From Frigoribacterium sp. PhB160 (lineage in GTDB: Bacteria; Actinomycetota; Actinomycetes; Actinomycetales; Microbacteriaceae): a DNA stretch of 64,000 nt. This document shows positions 15,587 to 24,203 of the stretch, in pieces; the stretch's first letter is position 1; the number at the start of each line of letters is the position of its first letter. The notes beneath the pieces are model-generated. The model did no database searches. It was not told the origin of the DNA and worked only from the letters and a program-made list of their open reading frames with translations. The translations under genes were made by a program, and so were the position numbers. The stretch covers positions 969,564 to 1,033,563 of the forward strand of contig NZ_RKIE01000001.1 in the NCBI RefSeq assembly GCF_003751785.1, written 5' to 3'.

Positions 15587-16908
15587 CGGTCGTGGTCCGT
15601 CCAGCCGTAGGCGTCGCGTCGGGTGACGACGACGAGCACGACGAAGGTCGCCCAGCCCCACTCGACGATCAGGCGCGACTCGGTCAGGCCGTGCACGAGC
15701 AGGGCGGTGAGCAGCAGGGCGGGCAGCAGGTCGAGGGCCCGCCACGGGGCGACCCTGTCGACGCCGAGCACGCGACGGTCGGTCGCCCACGACCACGACC
15801 GCAGCACGACGCCGACGACGACGATCGCGAAGAGCGCCAGGCCGATCCAGCCGAGCTGGAACCAGACGTCGAGGTACGCGTCGTGCGCCTGGAGGTAGAC
15901 GACCCCGTTGCGCTCGGCGAGGTCGGTGAAGGGCTCGACGAAGGGGATCCAGTAGCTGACCCAGCCCCAGCCGACGACCGGGTGCTTCACGCCTAGGTCG
16001 AGCACCGACGCCCAGATGTCGGTGCGGCCGGTGAGGTCGCCGCTCCGGCCGGCGAGGGCGAGCAGGGGGCCGCGGGCCGCGACGACGACGGCCGCGCCGA
16101 TCACGACCACCAGGGCGGCGACGCCGTACACGCGCGGCCGCCGGGCCGGCTCCGTGCGCCGCAGCCGGACGATCAGCAGCAGCACGAGGGCGACGGCGGC
16201 CGCGCAGGCGAGGGCTGTCGCCGAGCGCGTCAGCAGCAGGGCCGCGACGGACGCGACGAACCCGACGCGTGCCTCGGCCCGCCCGACGACGCGGTCGGCC
16301 GCCTGGGCGAGCGTGACGACGAGGGCGAGCAGCGCCATGATGCCGAGGATGTTGCTGTTTCCCTGCAGGCCCTGCACCCGCCCGCCCGTCAGCAGCTCGG
16401 CCCGTGACCAGAAGAAGGCGTCGGGCACGCCGCCCGAGCAGTCGAGGTAGACGGGGCAGACCGGACTCCGGACGAACGCCGCCACGACGACCTCGAAGAG
16501 GAGGGAGGCGACGACGTGGATCCGCAGGGCGCGCCCCAGCGCCCGCACGATGAGCGGCCACGGCAGCGACGAGGTCACGGCCACCGCCCCGAGGGTCGTC
16601 GCGAGGGTGGCCCCGACGCCGATGGCGCTCGCGACCGGGTACTGCGACCAGGCGAGCGACGCGACGGCGAAGGCCAGCCAGAGCACGAGGAGGCGCGGGA
16701 GGCTCCGCAGCCGGGGCGGGTGCCGGACGACGACGACGGCCGCCGCGATCACCATGGCGCCGCAGGTCAGGCCCCAGCCCCACCAGCCGGTGCCGTTGCG
16801 CAGCACGTCGCCGCCGAAGAGGACGAGGAAGACGAGGGTCGCGAAGAGCGTGCCCGTGCGGGCCGGCGGGGCGGCGGGGGCACGGCGCGCCGGGAGCGTC
16901 GTCGTCAT
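15583..16908 (-). CDS. O-antigen-ligase-family membrane protein (first of a tandem pair)
   Basis: A 441-residue polytopic protein. Hydrophobic segments fill most of the chain; the middle holds GRVQGLQGNSNILGIMALLA, equivalent to the sequence in the downstream paralogue, and the long loop has LTGRTDIWASVLDLGVKHP...GWGWVSYW, the Wzy_C-type signature (R-x-x-[IL]W). It should ligate or polymerise lipid-linked glycans outside the cell. No Shine-Dalgarno sequence precedes the ATG; instead TAGCCT ends seven bases before it, so a leaderless transcript is likely. A cysteine pair (SPVCPVYLDCSGG) in an early extracytoplasmic loop is distinctive. Confidence 0.87.
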   Translation of the reverse strand: MTTTLPARRAPAAPPARTGTLFATLVFLVLFGGDVLRNGTGWWGWGLTCGAMVIAAAVVVVRHPPRLRSLPRLLVLWLAFAVASLAWSQYPVASAIGVGATLATTLGAVAVTSSLPWPLIVRALGRALRIHVVASLLFEVVVAAFVRSPVCPVYLDCSGGVPDAFFWSRAELLTGGRVQGLQGNSNILGIMALLALVVTLAQAADRVVGRAEARVGFVASVAALLLTRSATALACAAAVALVLLLIVRLRRTEPARRPRVYGVAALVVVIGAAVVVAARGPLLALAGRSGDLTGRTDIWASVLDLGVKHPVVGWGWVSYWIPFVEPFTDLAERNGVVYLQAHDAYLDVWFQLGWIGLALFAIVVVGVVLRSWSWATDRRVLGVDRVAPWRALDLLPALLLTALLVHGLTESRLIVEWGWATFVVLVVVTRRDAYGWTDHDR

Positions 16909-16915
16909 GGAGGCA

Positions 16916-16921
16916 AGGCTA
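16916..16921 (-). promoter_or_regulatory. -10 box of a leaderless transcript (O-antigen ligase pair)
   Basis: TAGCCT on the minus strand ends seven bases before the ATG at 16908, and there is no ribosome-binding site. The transcript would start at or within a base of the start codon. Confidence 0.55.
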
Positions 16922-16976
16922 GACGACCCCGGCCGCGCCCCGGGTCCGGGGCCGGGCGGCCGGGGCCGCGTGCGGG

Positions 16977-18173
16977 TCAGACGAAGGCGGCCTGGCCGGT
17001 GATGGCACGACCGACGATGAGGGTGTTCATCTCGCGCGTGCCCTCGTAGCTGTAGAGCGCCTCCGCGTCGGCGAAGTAGCGGGCGACGTCGTAGTCGAGC
17101 ACGATCCCGTTGCCGCCGAGCACCTCGCGGGCCCAGCCGACGGTCTCGCGCATGCGGGCCGTCGTGAACGCCTTGGCGAGCGAGGCGTGCTCGTCGCGCT
17201 GCGTGCCCTCGTCGAGGAGCTGCGAGACCCGCACCACCATGCCGATCGAGGCGGTGATGTTGCCGATGCTCTTGACGAGGAGGTCCTGGATGAGCTGGTG
17301 CTTCGCGATGGGCTTGCCGAACTGCACGCGCTCTCCGGCGTAGGCGAGGGCCGCCTCGTAGGCGCCGACCATGTTGCCGACGGCGGCCCACGCCACGTCG
17401 GCCCTCGTCAGGCGGAGGACGGCCGCGGTGTCGCGGAACGAGCTCGCCTGCTGCAGGCGGAGGCTGTCGGGCACGCGGACGTCGGTGAGCGTGATGTCGG
17501 CGTTCTGCACGATGCGGAGGCTCTGCTTGCCCTCGATCTTCGTGGCCTCGTACCCCGGGGTTGACGTCGGCACGATGAAGCCCTTGACCTGGCCGTCCTC
17601 GGCGCTCTTCGCCCAGATGATCGTGACGTCGCTGAAGGTCGCGTTGCCGATCCACCGCTTGCTGCCGTTGAGCACCCAGTCGTCGCCGTCGCGCACGGCG
17701 ACGGTGCGGAGGCCCTGCGCCGAGTCGGAGCCCGACAGCGGCTCGGTGAGGCCGAACGCCCCGACCAGCTCGCCGCTGGCGAGGCGGGGGAGCCACTCGG
17801 CGCGCTGCTCGGGCGAGCCGCCGACGCTGATCGAGCCCATCGCCAGCCCGTTCTGCACGCCGACGAAGGTCGCGACGGAGGCGTCGCAGCGCGCGAGCTC
17901 GAGGGCGACCCAGCCGCGGAAGACGGCCGAGTTCTCGAACGGCCGCGTCTCCTCCCACGGCAGCGCGAACAGCCCGAGGTCGGCGAGGCCCTTCACGATC
18001 TGGCGGGGGAACTCGCCGCGCGACCAGTGGTCGTTGACGATCGGCCGCACCTCGGTGTCGAGGTAGCGGCGCAGGTCGGCCAGCAGCGACTTCTCCTGGT
18101 CGGTGAGGAGGTCCTCGAAGCCGTAGAAGTCGCTCGCGAGGGTGCTGAACGAGGTGAGGGTGGCTGTCGACAT
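16977..18173 (-). CDS. Acyl-CoA dehydrogenase, glutaryl-CoA-dehydrogenase-like
   Basis: A 398-residue flavoprotein of the acyl-CoA dehydrogenase family. The central FAD domain shows FGLTEPLSGSDS and WIGNATFSD; the C-terminus has GGNGIVLDYDVARYFADAEALYSYEGTREMNTLIVGRAITG, here read as separate motifs. The Glu of YEGT is the catalytic base position of glutaryl-CoA dehydrogenases, and length and ending also match that branch. The substrate could still be another acyl-CoA. ATG at 18173 has GGAG six bases upstream; ATG at 18185 is in frame but too close to that site. The gene is isolated among sugar genes and is divergent from manA, with an inverted repeat between them. Confidence 0.88.
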   Translation of the reverse strand: MSTATLTSFSTLASDFYGFEDLLTDQEKSLLADLRRYLDTEVRPIVNDHWSRGEFPRQIVKGLADLGLFALPWEETRPFENSAVFRGWVALELARCDASVATFVGVQNGLAMGSISVGGSPEQRAEWLPRLASGELVGAFGLTEPLSGSDSAQGLRTVAVRDGDDWVLNGSKRWIGNATFSDVTIIWAKSAEDGQVKGFIVPTSTPGYEATKIEGKQSLRIVQNADITLTDVRVPDSLRLQQASSFRDTAAVLRLTRADVAWAAVGNMVGAYEAALAYAGERVQFGKPIAKHQLIQDLLVKSIGNITASIGMVVRVSQLLDEGTQRDEHASLAKAFTTARMRETVGWAREVLGGNGIVLDYDVARYFADAEALYSYEGTREMNTLIVGRAITGQAAFV

Positions 18174-18286
18174 GGGGTGCTCCATTGCTCCGTGACGGGG
18201 GTGCCGGGCGGGCACGGCCCCGATGGGTCGTCGTCCCCGCTCGGGACGACGCGAGCCTAGGCAGGCCGCCACGGCGGGGCAACGGG

Positions 18287-18305
18287 GTTGGTAGTTTTGA
18301 CCAAC
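18287..18305. promoter_or_regulatory. Inverted repeat in the acyl-CoA dehydrogenase/manA divergent gap
   Basis: GTTGGT (18287-18292) and ACCAAC (18300-18305) are perfect complements seven bases apart, and the spacer AGTTTTG is unusually AT-rich for this genome. It resembles a binding site for a GntR- or TetR-type repressor, possibly a fatty-acid regulator. No such regulator is encoded nearby. Confidence 0.4.
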
Positions 18306-18375
18306 GCCCCTCCCTCGGCGCCCCGACGCCTTTGTAGAGGGGGCCCAAGCCCGAACTCGACAAGCAGGTCTGAGC

Positions 18376-19542
18376 ATGTTCCTCGCCATCACCAACACGC
18401 CCCGCGACTACGCCTGGGGCTCGTCGACGGCCATCGCGGAGCTGCTCGGCCGGGCGCCGAGCGGGCGCCCCGAGGCCGAGCTGTGGCTGGGGGCGCACCC
18501 CGGGTCGCCGAGCGTCGTCGTCGCCCCCGCCGTCGTGCACGGCGCCGACACGCTGGCCGACTGGTTCCGGGCCGAGCCGCAGCGCGCGCTCGGCCGCGGC
18601 CGCACCGAGCTGCCCTTCCTCCTCAAGGTGCTGGCCGCCGACGAGCCCCTCTCCATCCAGGCGCACCCGACCCCGGAGCAGGCCCGCGAGGGCTACGACG
18701 CCGAGGACGCGGCCGGCGTCCCGCTCGACGCCCCCACGCGCAACTACAAGGACCGCTCGGCGAAGCCGGAGATCATCGTCGCGCTGAGCGAGGCCTTCGA
18801 CGCGCTCTGCGGCTTCCGCGAGCCGGCCGAGACCCTCCGCGACGTCGCGGCGCTCGACGCCGGGACGGGACGGCTCGACGCCCTCCGCGGCAGCGTCTCC
18901 GACTCGCTCGAGGCGACGCTCTCCTGGCTGTTCGACGGCGGGGACGAGTCGCGTCGGGTGATCGACGCCGTCGCCGAGCTCGCGCCCGCCGTCGCCGACC
19001 CGAGCGCGAGCGTCGCCACGGTCGCCGACCTCGCGGCCCGGTGGCCCGGCGACCCGGGCGTCGTCGTCGCCCTCCTCCTCAACCGCGTGACCCTCCGTCG
19101 CGGCGAGGCGCTCTTCCTCCCCGCGGGCAACGTGCACGCGTACCTGCGCGGCCTCGGCGTCGAGCTGATGGCGCCGTCCGACAACGTCCTCCGCGGCGGA
19201 CTCACTCCCAAGCACGTCGACGTGCCCGAGCTCCTGCGCGTGCTCGACTTCGACCCCCTGCCCGTGCCGCGGCTCGAGCCGCGCGAGGTCGCCCCCGGCG
19301 TCGAGCGCTTCGAGCCGGCGGGCACGGGCTTCGCCCTGCTCCGTGCCCGGCCCGCCGGCCACGGCGCGGTCGTCGCGATCGGCGGGCCGAGCATCGTGCT
19401 CGTCACGGAGGGCGAGGTGCAGGTCGCCGGCCAGGACGGCACCATCCGCCTCCGCCGCGGCGAATCGGCCTTCGTGACGCCCGACGAGGTGCGCCTCGCG
19501 GTCACCGGCGACGGCGAGCTCTACGTCGCGACGCCCGCCTGA
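18376..19542 (+). CDS. manA: Mannose-6-phosphate isomerase, class I
   Basis: A 388-residue type I phosphomannose isomerase that interconverts fructose-6-phosphate and mannose-6-phosphate, the entry to GDP-mannose. It starts TNTPRDYAWGSSTAIAELLG; PFLLKVLAADEPLSIQAHP carries the Gln and His zinc ligands, KPEIIVAL gives the Glu ligand, and LPAGNVHAYL the last His. SDNVLRGGLTPKHVD is the family signature. The cupin-like C-terminus ends near 388. AGG lies seven bases before the ATG. Together with manB (26367) and the polyprenol-phosphate mannosyltransferase (13451) it forms the mannose supply line of this region. Confidence 0.95.
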   Translation: MFLAITNTPRDYAWGSSTAIAELLGRAPSGRPEAELWLGAHPGSPSVVVAPAVVHGADTLADWFRAEPQRALGRGRTELPFLLKVLAADEPLSIQAHPTPEQAREGYDAEDAAGVPLDAPTRNYKDRSAKPEIIVALSEAFDALCGFREPAETLRDVAALDAGTGRLDALRGSVSDSLEATLSWLFDGGDESRRVIDAVAELAPAVADPSASVATVADLAARWPGDPGVVVALLLNRVTLRRGEALFLPAGNVHAYLRGLGVELMAPSDNVLRGGLTPKHVDVPELLRVLDFDPLPVPRLEPREVAPGVERFEPAGTGFALLRARPAGHGAVVAIGGPSIVLVTEGEVQVAGQDGTIRLRRGESAFVTPDEVRLAVTGDGELYVATPA

Positions 19543-19612
19543 GGCGGGTCGGCCCGTCGGACCCGCCCGGCCGGGCGCACGCCGTCCGGCGGGGGAGGCC
19601 CCGGGCGCTGGC

Positions 19613-19618
19613 TAGGCT
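19613..19618 (+). promoter_or_regulatory. -10 box of leaderless galE
   Basis: TAGGCT ends exactly six bases before the ATG at 19625 and no ribosome-binding site is present, which fits transcription starting on the A of ATG. Confidence 0.55.
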
Positions 19619-19624
19619 GAGCCC

Positions 19625-20584
19625 ATGTCATGGTTGGTCACCGGCGGTGCCGGGTACATCGGGTCCCACGTCGTCCGCGAGCTCGTCCGGGCGGGCGTCG
19701 ACGCCGTCGTCTACGACGACCTCTCGTCGGGCCTCGAGCAGTTCGTGCCCGAGGGGGTCCCCTTCGTCCGCGGCAGCATCCTCGACGAGGAGCTCCTCGT
19801 CGACTCCCTCGGCCGGCACGACGTCACCGGCGTCGTGCACGTCGCCGGCTACAAGTACGCGGGCGTGTCCGTCCAGCGGCCGCTGCACACCTACGAACAG
19901 AACGTCACGGGCACGCAGCGGCTGCTCTCGGCCATGGGGCGCACCGGCGTCGACGCCGTCGTCTTCTCCTCGAGCGCCGCGGTCTACGGCACGCCGCCCA
20001 CCGAGCTCGTCACGGAGGACACGCCCAAGGCGCCCGCCTCGCCCTACGGCGAGAGCAAGCTGATCGGCGAGTGGCTGCTGCGCGACCAGGCCGTCGCCGA
20101 GGGCCTCCGCCACACGAGCCTCCGCTACTTCAACGTCGTGGGCTCCGGCGCTCCCGACCTCTGGGACGCGAGCCCGCACAACCTCTTCCCCCTCGTGTTC
20201 GACGCGCTCGCGGCGGGCCGCGTGCCCCGCATCAACGGCGACGACTACGACACGCCCGACGGCACGTGCGTCCGCGACTACGTCCACGTCGCCGACCTGG
20301 CCGTGTCGCACGTCGCGGCCGCGCGGCGCCTCGACGCGGGCGAGCCCGTCGAGGCGGCCTACAACCTGGGGTCCGGAGGCGGCGTGTCGGTCCGCGAGAT
20401 CATGGACGCCATGGCCGAGGGCACCGGCGTCGACTTCACCCCCGAGATCGGCCCCCGCCGCCCGGGCGACCCCGACCGGATCGTCGCCGACGGGAGCCTG
20501 GCCGCCCGAGACCTCGACTGGCAGATGCGCCACACCCTCCTCGACATGGTCTCGAGCGCCTGGGCCGCGGCGCCCCGCGGCTGA
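19625..20584 (+). CDS. galE: UDP-glucose 4-epimerase
   Basis: A 319-residue extended short-chain dehydrogenase. It has the NAD-binding glycine motif GGAGYIGSH at residues 7-15, SSSAAVYG for the catalytic Ser and a YGESK Tyr-Lys pair, followed by LRYFNVVG and GTCVRDYVHVADLA, which are characteristic of GalE. It makes UDP-galactose for wall polymers. At 319 residues it is slightly shorter than the usual 330-340. Its upstream TAGGCT box suggests its own leaderless transcript, 82 bases after manA. Confidence 0.92.
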   Translation: MSWLVTGGAGYIGSHVVRELVRAGVDAVVYDDLSSGLEQFVPEGVPFVRGSILDEELLVDSLGRHDVTGVVHVAGYKYAGVSVQRPLHTYEQNVTGTQRLLSAMGRTGVDAVVFSSSAAVYGTPPTELVTEDTPKAPASPYGESKLIGEWLLRDQAVAEGLRHTSLRYFNVVGSGAPDLWDASPHNLFPLVFDALAAGRVPRINGDDYDTPDGTCVRDYVHVADLAVSHVAAARRLDAGEPVEAAYNLGSGGGVSVREIMDAMAEGTGVDFTPEIGPRRPGDPDRIVADGSLAARDLDWQMRHTLLDMVSSAWAAAPRG

Positions 20585-20715
20585 CGGACGCCGGCGCCTC
20601 GGGGCGCGGGGGTCCTCGGGGCCGACCCGCGCCTCCGGGCGTCCGTCGGCGACCCGTGCGGCGTCGCCGTGCCCCACGGCCGCCGGATCGTACCCCGACA
20701 CGCCGGAGCCCGCTT

Positions 20716-20733
20716 GACCCTCGATGAAGGGTC
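20716..20733. promoter_or_regulatory. Inverted repeat upstream of whiB2
   Basis: GACCCT (20716-20721) and AGGGTC (20728-20733) are perfect complements around a six-base spacer, about 22 bases before the whiB2 -35 box. It could be an upstream operator or a weak terminator for galE; no T tract follows. Confidence 0.35.
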
Positions 20734-20754
20734 CAGGGTTTATTGGGCCTCGAC

Positions 20755-20783
20755 TTGACGTGACCGAACTACACCGGTGTAAT
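20755..20783 (+). promoter_or_regulatory. Promoter of whiB2 with an embedded palindrome
   Basis: TTGACG (20755-20760) and TGTAAT (20778-20783) are separated by exactly 17 bases, a near-consensus vegetative promoter. The perfect 12-base palindrome TACACCGGTGTA (20770-20781) covers the end of the spacer and most of the -10, so a protein bound there would block the polymerase. The leader would be about 40 bases. Confidence 0.65.
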
Positions 20784-20832
20784 TGGTCCATCGCAGCCGG
20801 TCGTGGGGGCGAACGACGAGGGGAGAGGTGCT

Positions 20833-21204
20833 GTGGCGATCAACGAGAACCGTGTCGACGGGATCCGTGCCGAGGTACCTGTCAGCCGAGGCCCCGTGAG
20901 CCGTGGCGTGCCCGACGACTGGCACGTCGACCCGGTGCAGCTGGGCGTCCCCGGGGTCCGCAAGGTCGTCCTCGACGACGACGAGAACCAGCTCGCCTGG
21001 CAGGCCGACTCCCTCTGCGCGCAGACCGACCCCGAGGCCTTCTTCCCCGAGAAGGGCGGCTCCACCCGCGACGCGAAGAAGATCTGTGCCTCGTGCGACG
21101 TCCGCGCCCAGTGCCTCGAGTACGCGCTGCAGAACGACGAGCGCTTCGGCATCTGGGGCGGGCTGTCCGAGCGCGAGCGGCGGAAGCTGCGCAAGCGGGC
21201 CTGA
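20833..21204 (+). CDS. whiB2: WhiB-family iron-sulfur regulator (WhiB2/WhmD type)
   Basis: A 123-residue WhiB-like protein. Four cysteines (62, 85, 88 and 94, pattern C-x22-C-x2-C-x5-C) should hold a 4Fe-4S cluster; FGIWGGLSERER is the sigma-factor-contacting turn and RRKLRKR the basic tail for DNA binding. The C-terminal half is nearly identical to the WhiB2/WhmD consensus, which controls septation and division in mycobacteria and streptomycetes. The N-terminal ~50 residues are variable. I chose GTG at 20833 because GGGAGAGG lies five bases upstream. Its position next to manB and DUF3499 matches Rv3260c. Confidence 0.92.
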   Translation: MAINENRVDGIRAEVPVSRGPVSRGVPDDWHVDPVQLGVPGVRKVVLDDDENQLAWQADSLCAQTDPEAFFPEKGGSTRDAKKICASCDVRAQCLEYALQNDERFGIWGGLSERERRKLRKRA

Positions 21205-21219
21205 CGCCCCTGACGCCTC

Positions 21220-21260
21220 ACGACGGCGCGCGACCTCCCCGAGGTCGCGCGCCGTCGTGC
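21220..21260 (+). terminator. Perfect 19-bp hairpin after whiB2
   Basis: Bases 21220-21238 pair perfectly with 21242-21260 around a CCC loop, 15 bases after the whiB2 stop. There is no T tract. It is one of the longest perfect stems in the window and probably isolates whiB2 from the next gene. Confidence 0.8.
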
Positions 21261-21368
21261 GTCCCGGGCTGGGCGCCCGGCACCGCTGGTCATCGACCCC
21301 TCACAGGAACAGGGCAGGCGGCGCGGCGCGGCGCGCGGGCGAGGTCGTCGACCTAGGCTGCTCAGGTC

Positions 21369-24203
21369 ATGCAGCCGAGAGTCACAGCGATCCTCGTCGC
21401 CCCTGGTGGAGCGACCTACCTCGACCGAACCCTCGACGGGCTCTCGCGACAGACCCGCCCCCCGGAGGCGCTGGTCGTCGTCGACACCGGGGGCTCGGAC
21501 GGCGCGGCGGGGCGGCTCTCGCTCAGCGGCGCCGCACAGCTCACCAGCGCGCCCACCGCCCGCACGCTCACCGAGGCCCTCGGGCACGGCGTCCGCGTCT
21601 CGGCGCCGGCGGGACCCGACGACGACGAGTGGCTCTGGTTCCTCGGGCACGACAACGCCCCCGACCACCGGGCGCTCGAGCAGCTGATGGCGGCCGTCGA
21701 GGTCTCGCCCTCGGTCGCCGTCGCCGGCCCCAAGCTGATGCGCTGGGACGCGCCCGACGTCATCGCCGAGTTCGGCGAGACGATGACGCGCTACGGCGCG
21801 TCCATGCCGCTGGTGCAGGGCGAGCTCGACCAGGGACAGCGCGACTCGCGCGACGACGTGCTCGGCGTCGCGGCCGGCGGCATGCTGGTGCGACGGAGCG
21901 TCTGGGTCGCCCTGGGCGGGTTCGACCCGGGCCTGCCGCACGTCGACGCCGCCCTCGACTTCTCCGTCCGTGCGCGCCTGGCGGGCCACCGCGTCGTGCT
22001 CGTGCCCGACGCGCGCGTCGCCAGCGACGGGCCGCCCGAGGACTTCGGGCACGAGCCGCCGAGCACGGGGCGCCGCACGCGCCTCCACCGCTCGGCCCAG
22101 CTCCACCGCCGCCTCGTCTACGCCCCCGCATGGGCCCTGCCGCTGCACTGGCTGAGCCTCGTGCCCCTCGCTGTCGTGCGCAGCGTCTGGCACCTCCTCA
22201 CGAAGAACCCGGGCGCGGTGCCGGGGGAGTTCGCGACCGCGTTGCGCGCCGCCTTCGGCGGGACGCGCATCGCGCAGGCCCGACGGTCGCTCGCACGCAC
22301 CCGCTCGGTGGGCTGGGCGGCGGTCGAGCCGCTCCGCGCCACCTGGAACCAGCTCCGCGAACGCCGCGTGACGGAGCGCGACGCGCTCGTCGCCCACGGG
22401 GAGGACGCGGCCGACCCCCGGGCGAGCTTCATCGGCTCGGGCGGTCTCTGGGTCGTCGTCCTCGCCGCGGTCGTCGGCGTCGTGGCCTTCCTCGAGCTGC
22501 TGCGCGAGCCCGCGGTGACCGGCGGCGGCCTCCTCCCGCTCAGCACCTCGGTGGCCGACCTCTGGCAGTCCGTCGGCTGGGGCCAGCGCGACATCGGGGT
22601 GGGCTTCGTCGGTCCTTCCGACCCGTTCGCGGTCGTCGTCGCCGTGCTCGGCAGCATCACCGCCTGGTCGCCGTCGACCTCGGTGCTCGGGGTCTACCTC
22701 CTCGCCCTGCCCGTCTCGGCGCTCGGCGCCTGGTTCACCGCCCGTCGCCTGACGTCGCGCTCATGGGTGCCCGCGGTGGCCGCGGCCGCGTACGCCCTCG
22801 CCTCGCCGCTCTGGGCGGCCCTCCAGTCGGGGCACCTGGGGGCCGTGGTGGCTCACGTCGCCCTGCCCTTCCTCGTCTGGGCCCTCGCGGGGGCGGCTCG
22901 CTCGTGGGCCGCGGGCGCCGCGGCCTCGCTCCTCTTCGCCCTCGTGGCGGCGTCCGCGCCGTCGCTGCTGCCGGCGCTCCTCGTCCTGTGGCTCGGGTCG
23001 CTCGTCGTGCGGCCCCGCGGCCTGCACCGCGTCCTCGCCGTGCCGCTGCCGGCGGTCGCGCTCTTCCTGCCGCTGGCCCTGGTGCAGATCGGGCGGGGCA
23101 CCTGGTGGGGGCTCTTCGCCGACCCGGGCGTCCCGTCGCGCCTCGCCCCGGCCTCGCCCCTCCAGCTGCTCGTCGGGTCGCCCGAGACCGGCCTCTCGGG
23201 CTGGACCGCGGCCCTCTCCGGCACGGGCCTGCCGCCCGCCCAGCTGGCGGTGGTCGTCGCGGTCGCCTTCGCGCCGCTCGGCCTCCTCGCCGTGCTCTCG
23301 CCGTTCGTCGGCCGGGTCGACCGGGCGCTGCCCGCCCTCGCGGCGGCGCTCCTCGGCTACGCCACCGCCGTCGCCGCCACCCACCTGTCCGTCTCCGGCG
23401 TCGGCAGCGAGACCGCGACCGTGTGGGCGGGCAGCGGCCTCAGCCTCTACCTGCTGGGCCTCGTCGGCGCCGCGACGGCGACCCTCGACCGGCTGCCCCG
23501 CGCGGCGCCGTCGCTCGGCGTCCTGGCGGCGGTGACGAGCGTCGCCGTCGGCGCCCCGCTCATCGTGGCGTCCCTCGTCGGCACCGCCGACGTCCGCCCG
23601 AGCTCGGGCCGCATCCTCTCCGCCTACGTCACCGCCGAGGCCGAGGCCACCCCCGACGTCGGCACCCTGGTCCTGACGCCCCAGCCCGACGGGACGCTCG
23701 CCGTGTCGCTCGAGCACGGCCAGGGGGCGACCCTCGACGACCAGTCGACTCTCGACGCCACGTCCCAGCGACTCGACGCCACCACCCGCGACCTCACGGT
23801 CCTCGCGGGCAACCTCGTGAGCCGCAGCGGGTTCGACCCCACCCCCGACCTCCAGCGGCTCGGCGTGGGGTTCGTCCTGCTGACCGACGCCGACCGCGCC
23901 GGTGCCGACGCGGCGGCCCTCGGCCGCCGGGCGAGCGAGGCGCTCGACGGGACCGCGACCTTCCTGCCCGTCGGTGACACGTCCAACGGCCTCCTGTGGC
24001 GTTACGTGGACGCGTCCGAGGGACGCGAGCAGCGTGAGGACGCCGGGCCGCTCCGGCCGATCGTCCTGATCTCCTGGGGACTCGTCCTCGGCTCGGCGCT
24101 CCTCCTGGCCATCCCGACCACGCCGCGCCGTCGCCGGTCGCGTGCGGGCGTCCCCGAGGCCGAGCAGGCCGCCACGACCTTCGACGAGGAGCGAGATGAC
24201 TGA
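21369..24203 (+). CDS. GT2 glycosyltransferase fused to a large polytopic membrane domain
   Basis: A 944-residue protein. Residues 1-230 form a GT2 domain: [46 protein letters not shown] in place of the usual DxD, and [22 protein letters not shown] membrane domain follows with perhaps a dozen segments, between about residues 355 and 760, then a soluble extracytoplasmic part and a final helix near 900. This architecture, followed by a DUF5719 gene, recurs next to whiB2 and manB in actinobacteria; its product is unknown. It likely builds a lipid-linked or secreted glycan. The stop overlaps the next gene by eight bases. TAGGCT at 21354-21359 may be the promoter. Confidence 0.85.
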   Translation: MQPRVTAILVAPGGATYLDRTLDGLSRQTRPPEALVVVDTGGSDGAAGRLSLSGAAQLTSAPTARTLTEALGHGVRVSAPAGPDDDEWLWFLGHDNAPDHRALEQLMAAVEVSPSVAVAGPKLMRWDAPDVIAEFGETMTRYGASMPLVQGELDQGQRDSRDDVLGVAAGGMLVRRSVWVALGGFDPGLPHVDAALDFSVRARLAGHRVVLVPDARVASDGPPEDFGHEPPSTGRRTRLHRSAQLHRRLVYAPAWALPLHWLSLVPLAVVRSVWHLLTKNPGAVPGEFATALRAAFGGTRIAQARRSLARTRSVGWAAVEPLRATWNQLRERRVTERDALVAHGEDAADPRASFIGSGGLWVVVLAAVVGVVAFLELLREPAVTGGGLLPLSTSVADLWQSVGWGQRDIGVGFVGPSDPFAVVVAVLGSITAWSPSTSVLGVYLLALPVSALGAWFTARRLTSRSWVPAVAAAAYALASPLWAALQSGHLGAVVAHVALPFLVWALAGAARSWAAGAAASLLFALVAASAPSLLPALLVLWLGSLVVRPRGLHRVLAVPLPAVALFLPLALVQIGRGTWWGLFADPGVPSRLAPASPLQLLVGSPETGLSGWTAALSGTGLPPAQLAVVVAVAFAPLGLLAVLSPFVGRVDRALPALAAALLGYATAVAATHLSVSGVGSETATVWAGSGLSLYLLGLVGAATATLDRLPRAAPSLGVLAAVTSVAVGAPLIVASLVGTADVRPSSGRILSAYVTAEAEATPDVGTLVLTPQPDGTLAVSLEHGQGATLDDQSTLDATSQRLDATTRDLTVLAGNLVSRSGFDPTPDLQRLGVGFVLLTDADRAGADAAALGRRASEALDGTATFLPVGDTSNGLLWRYVDASEGREQREDAGPLRPIVLISWGLVLGSALLLAIPTTPRRRRSRAGVPEAEQAATTFDEERDD

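Noticed and set aside
15583-19362. One very long minus-strand protein joining the O-antigen ligase to sequence upstream.
   Set aside because: The frame is open only by composition. The ligase starts at 16908 with its own TAGCCT box, and the region beyond is occupied by acyl-CoA dehydrogenase and manA.
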